64,000 nucleotides of DNA, taken from contig NC_073746.1 in assembly GCF_029784135.1 (NCBI RefSeq), positions 101,634,515 through 101,698,514 on the forward strand. Direction: 5' to 3'. This document shows positions 1-10,980 of this stretch, piece after piece (the first letter of the stretch is position 1; each line of letters opens with the position of its first letter). The position numbers and the translations under genes were made by a program. Below the pieces are notes generated by a model. The model was not told where the DNA came from, searched no databases, and saw nothing but the letters and a program-made list of their open reading frames with translations. The stretch comes from Toxorhynchites rutilus septentrionalis (taxonomy: Eukaryota; Arthropoda; Insecta; Diptera; Culicidae).

Positions 1-324
1 CTCTGTCACGATCAAGAAAAAAAAAATTATGTGGGAAGATGAATGATTCATCTCTCTATCTAATGAGCATGATTTTGAAGGTTGTTACTTGATAAACAAT
101 CAATTTATTTCAATTGAAATAATTCATTATTCATTAAATCCAGCAAGACGTTGAACAGAAACTTGCACGCAACAAAAACTATTATCCGCTAATTTCACAC
201 AAGTCCGTAAAGAAAGAACGCGAAAACGAGTAATCTCGTAAGCGGTCCGCAAAGTGTCAATAACACAACAATGGAAGCCTCATATCAACAGTCTTGCTGT
301 GAACAGTCCAACTGTGAACATTCG

Positions 325-480
325 AACAATAGGAATATTCTTACGCCGAAAAAGGCGGCATGTGTTGTGTATCGATAGAATAGGAATACTCATACGCCTG
401 AACGGCTACTGTGTAATAGATAAAACAAATGTTTATCGATGGATAGGAATACTCTTACGGCTGGCAACAGTGTAATATAC
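325..480. repeat. Three imperfect direct repeats (ATAGGAATAyTC units)
   Basis: The motif ATAGGAATA followed by yTCnTACG occurs near 329, 380 and 443, spaced about 51 and 63 bases, each followed by a G/C-rich stretch and a TGTGTAAT-like tract. This is a short, decayed tandem array. It may be part of a repeat or LTR continuing to the left, but no boundary is visible. Confidence 0.4.
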
Positions 481-689
481 AACAAAAGTTATCTTAAGAT
501 AAAAATGTACACGACTGAATTCGGCTCTGTTACAGCTCAATTGCTAAATGAGCCCAATGAAAAATAAACTGATGGGATAAAAAAATGGTTTATGTACTTC
601 AATAACCGAATAGTATTTTCGGTACATTGAAGGTGAATTTAAAAAAAAACATTTCCATTTTTGGTTTTGTTGGTTTCGGAACAACAGCA

Positions 690-860
690 TTAAACTTATT
701 TATTTAATTGACTATAATCGAGCCATCTTCCCCTTTCTAAAACAGATAATTTTGCGAATACTTGGATCTAATTTAGCCTGATATCGTCAATGATTTGCGA
801 ATATTCAACAGGTTTAATCACAATTACAGGGCGAGCCTCAAGTTTCTTTCCGTATTTTGC
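690..860 (-). pseudogene. Degenerate LINE ORF1 (gag-like) fragment
   Basis: Read on the minus strand, this stretch gives RPVIVIKP, then LDPSIRKI and GEDGSIIV after small frame breaks. These match, in order, HPVLVIKP, LDPRTHKI and GRNGSIIV in the ORF1 protein of the LINE at 6453-7403. It is a short relic of a related element with no open frame. The similarity was judged by eye. Confidence 0.35.
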
Positions 861-1890
861 CTTTATAAGGCGCTTTTTAATGCACGTGCGTTTTTTTATA
901 TATCTTATATATTATCAATATTTATACAGTTTTCAAAACTGATAGTGGGAATAAAATAACATGTTATATATGAAATTACACAGAATTAAATTTCTACAAA
1001 ACTCATCGCAATCAAATAATTATGTATGATTATAACATTGTAATTTAAGTAACTACAAACCTTCTATAAACTCCCATTTCAAAATTAAAAACCATCATCA
1101 CTTTCATCGCAGCGCGGCATAGATGAAGATTTTTAAGTTAGGTCGCCAATAGATTTTTTTTTATCTTTGGATTCGAAAAACTCTCACGCTCAGGCCGTTT
1201 AGCCAATATAGTTATTAAAAGCGTCATGCGTTGATGTGTTATTTCTATCACCGATAAAAATCAGACCAAAACTAAAGCCATACACCAAAAAAATTATCGA
1301 ATCCATAAAGTTTGATGAAAACAAGCCAAATTATCAATCAACACCGAAGAACGCATCAAAATCAATCAATAATTCATGAACAGATATTAACCTAGAAATT
1401 AACGCACATCACTGGCAATTTTGATCCATGTAGTCTTCTGAATTCAGCAAAAGTTCGCCGCTTAACCTCCCGCTGATGTCCACCAACGCGGCTACTGATA
1501 CTGGCTGACGTTTTTGCGACTATCCTATCGCCAGAGAAAAAAAGCAGATGTCACCCATCAAAACACTAACTGCTTCAGGATGCAAATTAAAGATTAATGT
1601 ATTCGTTCAGCTTGATATGCTTTTCGATAGAGACCTTGATACAGAAAAGTTGCCAAAAGACCATTTCCGGAGGATAGCCAAATATACTTTCGCTTTTCTT
1701 TTCAGTGGATCGAATTTCAATACTCTAGTTTTGGCAAAGCTCGGGTTGACCATCGCAAATGATAGCATCGATTTTTTTTTCTATCGGCACGCTTCTGCAT
1801 ACCAAGGATAGCGAGAGATTTAGATTGCGAAAAATGCATCCGAATGCTCATGGTAGGTGGAGGGAAAGTATTTAGTTCTATTGTTCGACT
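861..1890. other. Upstream intergenic DNA of cuticle gene 1
   Basis: AT-rich DNA with several short open frames (for example 1548-1811 on the + strand). Their translations show no recognisable domain or family motif. Nothing else is supported here apart from the promoter that begins near 1896. Confidence 0.4.
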
Positions 1891-1895
1891 TGGGC

Positions 1896-1935
1896 ATATA
1901 TATAAACTACAGCGCAATCTAAGTTGATCAGATCA
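1896..1935 (+). promoter_or_regulatory. Core promoter of cuticle gene 1
   Basis: A TATA box (ATATATATAAAC, about 1896-1907) lies about 30 bases before a TCAGA initiator-like site near 1928-1932. The run TATATAAACTACAGCGC matches the promoters of the two paralogues at 21594 and 36272 (TATATAAACTrGAGCAC). There is no other ATG between the inferred start site and the coding start at 2020. Confidence 0.65.
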
Positions 1936-2019
1936 TCTCTTTTACCCCTAACAAAAGTGCATCTTAGTGTGGAAGGAACATTGTGTGAAAGATTCGGATA
2001 AAATATTTCAAGTGACATA

Positions 2020-2841
2020 ATGGCCAATATGAAGTGTTTTGTTGTGGTAAGAATTTATTGGACAATGTTCAATGTAAATCGTGAATCACGAAATTCGAAA
2101 AATGAAGTGAACCAGAATTTTCTCAGTGAATGTTGCGCGTACAACTGATATGAGTGATAACATCAAAAATGTGTTTTCTTGTAGTTTACATTGCTGACAG
2201 TAAGCTGCGCTTTGGCACAGTTCAACGAAGGTCGCTACTATGCGGACCAACTTCAGGGCAGATTCGATGATGGAAAATATCGTCCAGATGGCAGCGGAGT
2301 TTACCGACCTGATGATAGTGGCAAATACACCGGAAGCGTTAGTGGCCAATTGTCAGGCAATCGGAGACCAGGTGGATTTGGTAAATTTCGAAGCATAAAC
2401 AAACGAAACTTTTCTAATCAAACATTGTTTAATATAGTCAACAAACCAGCTTCCATTTTCAACTCCCCACCTGCTGCTGTTTTCGCTCCTGCACCAACCA
2501 GAAGACCAGCATTTGGAGGGGCCAATGTAGGAACAGGTAGTGGTAACCACATCGGTATCAAGGAATACATCAATGAACAATCTGAGAATGGATACGACTA
2601 CCGCTACCTGACCGAGAATAATATTGACGTTGCCGAGTCGGGACGAATTGAAAACCCTGGTTCCGAAAACCAAGTGCTCCGAGCCCAGGGCTACTACGAG
2701 TTCACCGCTGATGACGGTGTCCGCTACCGTGTGGATTACACTGCCGACGAAAATGGATTCCAGGCTGCGGGCGCCCATTTGCCAACTCCACCACCAATCC
2801 CGGAGGCAATTCTGCGATCGTTGCAAGCGCAGAGGCAGTAG
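2020..2841 (+). CDS. Cuticular protein, CPR family RR-1 (gene 1)
   Basis: Predicted secreted structural protein of chitinous cuticle. Exon 1 is 2020-2046, ending at GTAAG; a second ATG at 2029 gives the MKCFVV start seen in the paralogues. Exon 2 begins at 2185 after TTGTAG and continues the signal peptide (FTLLTVSCALAQ). Repeated G-K/R-Y-R-P-D motifs follow. The C-terminal third is an RR-1 chitin-binding domain: GYYEFTADDGVRYRVDY, then ADENGFQ and HLPTPPPIPEAIL. The frame is open from 2185 to the TAG at 2839-2841, but homology and splice signals suggest a second, frame-neutral intron at 2381-2437 (GTAAAT...CTAAT...ATATAG). The protein would be about 208 residues if it is spliced out. No AATAAA follows; AATATA at 2925 is a possible variant signal. 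The family call is firm; the splice model is inference. Confidence 0.85.
2381..2437 (+). other. Probable 57-bp phase-1 intron inside gene 1
   Basis: Donor GTAAAT, a branch-like TTTCTAATC and acceptor TTTAATATAG bracket 57 bases (19 codons) with no stop. The position and phase match the 62-bp second intron of gene 3 (37032-37093) and the 68-bp second intron of gene 2 (22164-22231). The residues it would add are low-complexity and have no counterpart in the paralogues. Confidence 0.6.
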
Positions 2842-3635
2842 ATGTGCTGCGGATTAGGATGCACACTGATTACAATGTAAAATGTGATTTTGTATGTTTG
2901 TTAACATTACATGTGATAATGGATAATATATTTAAGTAAGATGATTCGAAGCAGCATTGTTTTTCCTGTCTGTTTGAATGAGACTTGACATGAGATGTAA
3001 ATGTGACAGTTCCTTTGCAATGATTCTTCAATGTCCGAAACGTATAAGGAAAGTGCAGATAGAATGATGATGATGGTCCCGCCTCCTTCCCCTACAGAGG
3101 TTTGAGCAAGACGAGTTATCTAAAAGATAATTTTTTTTTTTTTCAACATTGAAATCAGTTCAGCAAACATGAAAAACGAACTGATTTTATTTACAGATAT
3201 AAGTTCAAAAAATTGCAATGTCCAAAAAAGCCAATACTCAGTCATGTCCGCCACAGAGCCGATACGGTCCCGACGAGGCCCTTGCAGCCAAGTGGTCTAC
3301 CAGAGCACAAGTCCAACCGCCAGCCTTGTTTTAGATTGACTGTGAATACCATCATTCAGAGATTCCTAGACCGACACTAATAAAAATAAAAATAGTCTAT
3401 CATCAACAAGATCATGACAGACATAATAGAGATCAAGACAAATTTAAAAAAAGATGATTTAAAAAAAATTAAATAATCTACATAATATAATCCGTTCAAA
3501 AAAAAAACTTCGTCAGATTCATTGAAAATATTGAAAACAAACTGCAAAAAATTGTCCACATTAAATTATCCGTTCGTATAAAACTTCGTCAGTAAAGATC
3601 TTCGTCATAAAAATAAACAAAAACTCGTTCAGCTG

Positions 3636-6431
3636 TTAAGAGAACACAGCTTTTACATGTGAAATACAGTGCCTCTTAAATTCTGTAAGTGTTGTTGCGC
3701 ATTTAATATGTCTTGGCATCGAGTTGAACACATTTATTCCTTTGAAGTACAACGAATTTTGTGAAGCACATGACAAGAAATTAGGTGTTCTTATTTCATT
3801 CGCGTTTCTAGTGTTATAACTATGAAAGTCACTTCCTCTTTCAACTCGATCACACAAATATCGAGGCAGCAAACCGTTAATTACTTTAAAAATGAACACC
3901 ATAGTTAAATAAACAATTCTTTGCTTCACGGATAACCATTGCAGAGCGTCCAACATTAATGATGAGGAAGTGAATCTGTTACATTTTAGTATCATCCGCA
4001 TTATTTTGTTTTGCAAGCGCTGTAATCTCGATATTTGTGTGTCATTGGCTAAAAATAAAATGGAAGAGCAAAAGTCTAAATGAGGAGAGATGATTGATTT
4101 GTATAGCTGTATTTTGCTGCAAATAGTTAAATCGTTTTTCAATCGACATAAGATTCCATACTTCTTGGCAATTTTCTTGATGACATTGTCAATGTGAGTG
4201 TTGAACTTGAGTTTGTCATCAATAATCACGCCAAGATATTTAATGTCCCGAACTCGATCAATAGTCTCATTATCAATAACGATGGAGACGTTTTCATTTA
4301 AACGATTTCGCGAGATTACCATATATTTAGTTTTACTTATGTTCAATTTCAATTGCTTATACTTCAACCATCTACTTAAAGAATGTAAATCTCCATTCAA
4401 ATGTAAAACGACCTGATCTAAATCATTAGCTGCAATGAATAACACAGTATCATCTGCAAAAAGATTGATATCACAAAATCGTAAAACTCTTCGCATGTCA
4501 TTGATATACATAATAAATAAAAGGGGCCCTAATACACTTCCCTGAGGTACTCCAAGATTATTCCCTAGGGGATTCGAAATTGTATCATTAAAAATAGTCC
4601 GTTGAGTTCTGTCATTTAAATAGCTTTCGAACCATTTATATGCAGTACTCGTAAATCCAAAGCGCTTAATCGTGTTCAACAACAAGGGCCTAGAAATTGT
4701 TTCGAAAGCGCGTTTTAGATCCAAAAAAACAGCAATGATATTCTCTTTGCACTCTAGTTTCTCTTTCCATTTTGCTAATACCAAGTTCAATGCGGTTTCA
4801 CAGGAATGACCTTCCCGATATCCCGATTGTTCTGGTATTAGCAAAGCATTGCAATTTTAAATATTCCAGCAGCTGGCCTTTAACGACTACTTCTAATATT
4901 TTCTCTAGCCTGTGCAACATATTGATGGGACGAAACTCTTCGGCTTTAATCGTTCCAGCAACCTTTTGAATTGGAACTATTGAAGATTCCTTCCACACCT
5001 TAGGCACATGCCCAGTTAGCAAAGATTTATTAATAAGGTCCAGCAAGATGTGATCGATGACATGAAAGCAATCTTGAATAACTCTAGCATTGACATTATC
5101 CACTCCAGCCGTTTTCCTAAAGAGAAGCAAATAGTTCTAAGTTCATTTAATGTAATTGGGTGAAAACTTTCAAATCTACAACTACTGTTAACCGGCTGTT
5201 TTATTTCATCAGGTTCATCAACCAATTCAATGGACTGATTGATCAATGAAACACTATTGACAAAATAATCGTTAAACTTAGATGCTATAGCCTGTTCAGA
5301 CTGTTCAAGTGTGCCATTAAAAGTTATGGACCGCGGTTTGCTATTACTAGGTTTTAATAAAGATTTCAAAATTTTCCATAACTCCTTGCTGTTGCTTTGA
5401 TGCAGATCAATCTTCCTCTGAATATATTCACAGCGAGTTTTCTTAATCGACTGTGAATATATATTGCGCGCGTTTGTGTACATATTCCAATGATTTCCAT
5501 CATTTGTTCTACAAAATTTCTTGTACCATCTGTCTCTCTCACGTTTAAGGCGTAAAAGATCCAAATTGTACCAGCTGTTCGAGTTTTTCATAGGAACAAA
5601 TTTTTGCGTAACAAGCCGATTTGTACACTCTTTCAAGGTATTAGTTAGAACAGCTGATGATTCATCTAAATTACCGACCTCGAATGGAAAATCTAGGCTT
5701 CTCACTACGAGATTCGAAACAGCATGCTTCGAATATTTCCTCCAGCACTTTAATTTCACAACATTTTCATTTACCACGAGATTATCTACAATATTGATAA
5801 TTAAAGTCTCATGATCGGTTATTTTCAAATTGGTATCCGTGACTGTGTAAATAGTATCAAAATTGGAATAAACATGACCAATTAAAGTTTTACTGTGCCT
5901 GGAAATGCGAGTAAATTCATGTACTGTTTGTTTCAAATTGAAGAAATCGGATACACGCTTCAAATGGTTCGAATTGTAGTCATCACGCCAATTAATATTG
6001 AAATCACCAGCTAATATATTCAATTTGCTAGAGTCAAGGAACATTTCAAGCCAGTTTTCTAAAATTTCAACAAAACGCAAGTCGCTTGAGCTGGGACTAT
6101 GATACAAAACACCAAAATTACCCATCTTCATGCCATGTTCAACTGTAATGCCCAAGAACCAGTTACCATCAAACACTTCGTTGAGGCGAAGATTGAATTG
6201 AACGGATTCTCTGACATAAATAGCAACACCGCCAGTGTGCCTAGAATGTGATAAACACGCAGCAACATTATATCCCGGAATACTATACTGATCAAATGAT
6301 TCTATTTCAACAATGTGTGTTTCAGACAAAAGGACTAGAAATGGACGCTTTTCCTCAACAATCTGACGTAACGCTACGTAGTTTGTTGACAGTCCCGCAA
6401 TATTCAAATACAAAATATAATATTGGTTCAC
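3636..6431 (-). pseudogene. LINE ORF2: endonuclease plus reverse transcriptase, frameshifted
   Basis: From 6431 down to about 5120 lies an apurinic-type endonuclease with SETH, GGVAIYV, AGDFNINW and ITDHE motifs. A reverse transcriptase follows: TAGVDNVNARVI, then VFLDLKRAFETI with the first catalytic Asp, GVPQGSVLGPLLF and FADDTVLF. Two +1 shifts break the frame, near 5116 and near 4837. Each lies at a short T run (CTTT on the minus strand), so either real decay or consensus error is possible. No RNase H is seen; the protein ends in a conserved thumb/C-terminal region also present at 63603-63992. Confidence 0.8.
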
Positions 6432-6452
6432 AATTCTTCTGGAACCTGGTTG

Positions 6453-7403
6453 CTATTTATTGAAATGCAAGCTGCTTTTTTTCAAATCAAAAAGTCTCTG
6501 ATATACTAAACATTCAGAGCTAAATGCGGCATGATTGACGTCCAAATTCAATTTCCGTTCTTTATTCATTTTAAAACAATTAACACATTTCAACACAGTT
6601 GACTTGCATTCAGATGTCTTGTGTTTCTGACTACACCTTGAGCACGTTTCAAAATTTTGTTTGCAATCCGTGCTCTTGTGTCCAAATTCTCCACATTTGA
6701 AGCATCTTAATACATTAATCGCAGGAACTACGGAGCACCGATCGAACCCCACATTTACTTTTTTCGCGTTCAATAAACAGTTATATGTGTCAACATCTAC
6801 TTCAATTACAGCAGTGAACTTATTGTAGGTGAAGCGTGGATTTTCGTACACATTTAAAACCTTTACATCTTTTATTTCGATGCCTGCATTCTGACTTCGG
6901 AGGTAATCAATGAAAACATCGGAGGAATGCTGATCGCTCATGCCCACGATTTTCAATCTGGGCACCGATATGGGAACAACAGCACTATACTTCTCACCCA
7001 AATTGCTTTCGATGTCATCTTTCACATTGTCTATATTAGCTCCAGTTGCACACTCAACAATGATGGAGCCATTTCTTCCATTTCTGAAATTACTAATTTT
7101 GTGTGTTCTTGGATCTAATTTTGTCTTCAAATGCTTCCGAGTATCCTCGCAAGCTTGTTTGGACTCTTTAGGCTTGATTACAAGAACCGGATGAGTCTTA
7201 CGATTACTTTGCATGATACTAGTACTATTACTATAACCCATTACCTTATTGTTGTTAGAAGTATTCGCACTTTTAACAACATCCGCAAAACTTATTTTAT
7301 TTTGATGTACATTATCATCATCATTATTTTGAAATTTTCGTTTCTTACGTTTCGGAATATTCTGGTGCGATTCAGAATGAACTGTACCAGGTTCAATGAG
7401 CAA
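6453..7403 (-). CDS. LINE ORF1: gag-like RNA-binding protein with zinc knuckles
   Basis: A 316-residue open frame. The N-terminal third is basic and hydrophilic. The middle contains a conserved LDPRTHKI...NGSIIVEC stretch seen in insect LINE gag proteins. The C-terminus has cysteine knuckles: CFKCGEFGHKSTDC (C-x2-C-x4-H-x4-C), CSRCSQKHKTSEC, and a partial CVNC. Proteins of this type bind the element RNA and form the ribonucleoprotein used in retrotransposition. The frame is uninterrupted and ends 21 bases before the ORF2 ATG, as in a bicistronic LINE transcript. Confidence 0.8.
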   Translation of the reverse strand: MLIEPGTVHSESHQNIPKRKKRKFQNNDDDNVHQNKISFADVVKSANTSNNNKVMGYSNSTSIMQSNRKTHPVLVIKPKESKQACEDTRKHLKTKLDPRTHKISNFRNGRNGSIIVECATGANIDNVKDDIESNLGEKYSAVVPISVPRLKIVGMSDQHSSDVFIDYLRSQNAGIEIKDVKVLNVYENPRFTYNKFTAVIEVDVDTYNCLLNAKKVNVGFDRCSVVPAINVLRCFKCGEFGHKSTDCKQNFETCSRCSQKHKTSECKSTVLKCVNCFKMNKERKLNLDVNHAAFSSECLVYQRLFDLKKSSLHFNK

Positions 7404-7440
7404 GTCATTCTTTGCAGCTAAACTATTTTGATAAGACGGA

Positions 7441-8006
7441 TAGGGGTAAAATGGATATTGATTTGCATAGTTGCATTTTGAATTTCATACTTCTGATAAA
7501 AGAAGCCCTCCTACATTTAATTTTACAAGCAATCCCGAAAATCATAATTGATTCGGCGTGCATATGAATTTCTGCGTCTTAGATATTAAGCAAGAGGTTT
7601 AATTTCAAATGTTAATTCACTGGGTGTTATGTGTTATTCCGTTATATAAGTGCGCGAGGATCAAAACAATGTTGAGTATATACCGAAAATGTGAATTCAT
7701 TTGTGAGAGAATCATTTGAATTACAATATTACTTCTAGGAGGAAAAATTCGGTTTGTTTCAATATTGAATGTGCTTCCGAAATAATTTCAAACTATGGTT
7801 GATTAAATTATTCCTCTCGTGAGTACATTACTTACCAGTCCGTTTCACCCCCACTATATGTCCATTTTACTCGCAACACAAAAAATGTTCTACTTTTCGA
7901 TCTTTTTTTAATTCCAGTAAAATACATTGGGAAACACCTTGTGGAACATTTGACTGATTATTTCGAAGAACAATATATTGAACGGCAAGAAAGTTTATTT
8001 AAGTAC
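7441..8006. other. LINE 5' flank / unassigned AT-rich DNA
   Basis: No open frame or repeat boundary is supported. Part may be the 5' UTR of the LINE on the minus strand. Confidence 0.3.
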
Positions 8007-8791
8007 TAGCTGACCCGGCAAACTTCGTTCCGGCCATAATATATTTTTTTGTTATCAATACCTTCAAACATTCACGTTTTCTTACTAAGCGCAAGTTCAT
8101 GAGTCCAATCGCAGAACTGTTTATTGATTGATCTTCTAATCGACCCCGTTGAATTTACCTTTTACTATAAAATTCCTAGTACTTCTACCAAAACTCTATA
8201 ATGATGAGTAATGATGGTATCAGATTATTTTCAGATACAATTCTCGTTCAAGATTTTTCAACCACTTGCAAATAACATGTTTCTCCGTTACATGGAATAA
8301 ATGTTTGATACTGAAAATATGATAGAATAAAGACAGACCCCTCCCCTCTTCACCTCTTGGAGAGGGGGGAAGAGTGTCGATTTCCCACAAAACGTTTCGT
8401 GTTCCCTTAAATCTTCACATTTCGAATTTGGCTCCATTTGCCTGATTATTTTTCGAGTTATGCAGAAATTTGAGAGCCCCCCCCCCCCCCACCATAGAAA
8501 CATCGAACCACCATAGAAACATTTATTGCACCCTAAAACCTCCACATGTCAAATTTAGTTCCGTTTGCTTGATTAGTTATAGAAGTATGCGGAAATGTAT
8601 GCTTCATTTGTATGGCAGCCCCCCTCCCCCCTCAGAGAGACGGCAGGATTGTCTATTCACCATAGAATCGTTTGGTGTCCCCTAAAACCTTCGCATGCCA
8701 AATTTGGTATTTTCTCGATTAGTTTCCGAGTTGTGAGGGAATTTGTCTTTCATTTGTATGGCAGCTCCCCCTTAGAGAGAGGGGTGGAGTG

Positions 8792-9866
8792 CAGGGTTAC
8801 CATATCTACAGAATAATCTGTATTTATACAGATTTTTCTGACTTTCTGAAACCAAGAATCTGTAGATACAGATTACAGATTTATTTTGGTTTTCATACAG
8901 ATTTACAGATTTTTCAAAATAACGATCTAATATTAGTTATGGCTTGATATCAATAATATTTCTCCCAACTCACCAATTTCATTCATATAGCACACGAACA
9001 GTCTGAATGAGAGTCATTTCGGCATTCATATGTATATAGTAGCACCGCTTTCTCATTTCCAATCTAAGTCGAAAAGATGCGAAATTCTGCGTCATCCGCT
9101 AGCTTTACAATAAATATATAACACTGTTTATCTTTTTCCTGCTAAAGCACAGTGGAAACGATTTTTTAGATGGATACTATCAACATCGTCAAATTCATAC
9201 TAACTATGCCAATCAATGATACTAATGTTGAGATTATGTTTCAAGGTTGAACTTATAAATGCCTTTGCGGTCGTATTAAATTTCGACGTGTGTGGCACTG
9301 GACGCAACTTTTTTACATAATAAAGCAGTGATGTTTAACTTTGTAAGATTATGAAGGATGAGCAAGTTTCCTTTATTTTTTGTGAACTCCAGATTAGTTT
9401 TTACTAGACAATGTTTTTTATGTTTATGCTTGAAAAAATATTTGCCATAATTGTTCTTCGTGTGATATTTTTCGCATGTATCACAAAAATAATTAGTCTT
9501 TCGCCTTTTATCTTTCTGTTTGAACATTCAGAGCAATGCTTTACATCTACACAGTGCCGCAATACATGGAGTTTTCCATGAGGCGTTTCCTCAAGCATGG
9601 ATGACAACTTTTGTTTATATTGAGTACCGTTATCTATTACTCATAGTAGCACCGTTTTGGTTCATGAACAAGTTCACAAACGCGTTTAGAAAAAGAGTGA
9701 ACTGATATATTGTTGCACAAAATAATAATATTTGTGTACTTCTTTGCTGTGGTGGCTAAAGCAGACAAACGCCCGCAAAGGGTTGATACAGATTTCCATA
9801 CAGATTTCCTTAGAAAAAACACAGATAAAAAGATTTTTTGAGACCAAAAACAAAGATTTTATTCTG
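8792..9866 (-). mobile_element. CAGGGTTnCC/ACAGATT-rich DNA element, 8-bp target duplication
   Basis: The element interrupts the module repeat: GTGGAGTG stands at both 8784-8791 and 9867-9874, and removing the insert rejoins a module. It starts CAGGGTTACC and both ends are rich in ACAGATTT repeats. A second copy lies in opposite orientation at 12991-13855 and end fragments at 14176-14390. The minus strand encodes a short broken Cys-rich frame (9607-9276). The 8-bp duplication and CAGGG end suit hAT-like elements. The Cys-rich tail looks more like piggyBac/IS4-type transposases, so the superfamily is unresolved. Confidence 0.6.
9276..9607 (-). pseudogene. Cys-rich transposase C-terminus remnant (two frames)
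   Basis: One frame gives LHVLRHCVDVKHCSECSNR followed by basic residues. The next frame continues with NYFCDTCEKYH and a Lys/His-rich tail. The C-x2-C ... R/K-x-T-x-Y-x-C-x2-C order resembles the zinc-binding tail of piggyBac-type transposases. The same residues can be read on the + strand at about 13150-13320 in the second copy. It is broken by a frameshift, and nothing upstream of the tail is recognisable. Confidence 0.4.
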
Positions 9867-10347
9867 GTGGAGTGTCTAACCACCGTGAAAACATTTATGG
9901 CGCCCTAAAACCTCCATATCCCTAATTTGGTTTCGTTTGCTTGATTATTTCTCGAGTAATGCAGTATTTCATTTGTATGGGAGACAAAGAGAGAGGGAGG
10001 AGGAGTATCCAACCACCATAGAATCATTTATTGCACCCTAACACGCGTGCATCCTCCACACGCCAAATTTGGTTACGTTTGCTTGATTAATTCTCGAGTA
10101 ATGCAGAAATTTGTGTTTCATTTGTATGGCAACCCCTCCCCCCTTAGAGAGGGGGAGGAGTCTCAAACTATCATGAAAACCTTCCCCGGCCCCAAAAACC
10201 CCCACATACCAATTTTCATGTCGATCGGTGCAATAGTTTCCAAGTCCATAAGAATCAGACAGACAGAAATCCATTTTTATTTACAGCCATTCCATGCCAA
10301 ACCGATATAGTGGTTCCCTGATTTTCGTGAAAAGTGGTAATCTTGTT

Positions 10348-10980
10348 CTTTATCGCAAAACATTAGATCCGTGTTTTTTTATTTTTTCAGTAGGGTGACC
10401 ATTTCCATTTTAGGGTTGTCCGAAAAATCAATTTTTTCCTCTTTTTTTTTTCCAAAAATGACTTTTTTCAAAAATTCATAACTTTTGAACTACTAGACCG
10501 ATTCAGATGATCGACAAATCAAATTAAAGCCAATGACCTGGAAAAAACTGATTTTTCGAACCATCGGTTATCTTTGAAAAATCATAATTCAAGAACGAAA
10601 AAAACGCTTCTCTGGTTTCAACATATGTTTTGTGAAAAATCCTCAGCTTTCTAGAAAAAATATTTAAAAATATAGCGCCTTCGGTCCCGAGACTATGAAA
10701 ACAAAAAGAAAAGAAAACAATCAATAATAACGAGAGCAGAATTCAAATTTTCTGCAGGTAAAGATAGCTTCTTCATATTTTTTAAAAGACCAGGTGATTG
10801 GCTTTAATTTGATATGTCGATCATCTAAATCGGTCTAGTAGTTCAAAAGTTATGAATTTTTGAAAAAAGTCATTTTTGGAAAGAAGAGGAAAAAGTTGAT
10901 TTTTCGGACAACCCTAAAATGGAAATGGTCACCCTACTCAAAAAATAAAAATACAGGTCAAATGTTTTGCGATAAAGAAC
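10348..10980. repeat. Foldback element with ~200-bp inverted arms (FB1)
   Basis: The arms 10348-10545 and 10783-10980 are near-identical inverted copies. They run from GTTCTTTATCGCAAAACATT through TAGGGTGACCATTTCC, GGGTTGTCCGAAAAATCA and ATTCATAACTTTTGAACTAC to AATTAAAGCCAAT. The loop is about 240 bases. Related, more decayed sequence occurs at 25905-26715 and at 43600-45790. No coding capacity is seen. Confidence 0.75.

Larger units (their letters stand above)
3079..7440 (-). mobile_element. Non-LTR retrotransposon (LINE), two ORFs, CR1/Jockey-type
   Basis: A nearly full-length LINE on the minus strand: 5' region near 7440, ORF1 7403-6453, ORF2 6431-3636, then a 3' UTR of about 550 bases. 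The 3' UTR resembles that of the copy at the right edge of the window; CCCCTACArAGGTTTGA is shared at about 3097 and 62857. The clade is uncertain. The EN plus RT layout and the GVPQGSVLGPLLF and FADD motifs suit CR1/L2/Jockey-like lineages. ORF2 carries two frameshifts, so this copy is probably inactive. Confidence 0.8.
8007..10290 (+). repeat. Module repeat with AGCTGACCCGGCAAACTTCG leader (copy i)
   Basis: A dispersed repeat. It begins CTAGCTGACCCGGCAAACTTCG and runs through a leader (GTTATCAATACCTTCAAACA, AAGCGCAAGTTCATGAGTCC). Modules of about 165 bases then repeat in tandem, each with ACCACCATAGAAACATTTAT, CACCCTAAAACCTCCACATG, TTGCTTGATTAnTTCTCGAG and a C-run/GAGAGGGGGAGG junction. It ends with a CATGTCGATCGG block and CAGACAGACAGAAATC. 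Further copies lie at 18874-19046 (minus), 23874-25895 and 29029-29621. Its class is not certain; a non-autonomous Helitron/DINE-like or LINE-tail origin is possible. This copy is split by the element at 8792-9866. Confidence 0.7.

Noticed and set aside
2353..2826. Minus-strand frame opposite gene 1 (and 37090-37449 opposite gene 3)
   Set aside because: Antisense shadows of the RR-1 coding sequence; codon pattern and homology belong to the + strand.
8486..8500. Poly-C tract as a G-quadruplex regulatory site
   Set aside because: It is simply the C-rich junction between modules of a dispersed repeat and recurs in other copies.
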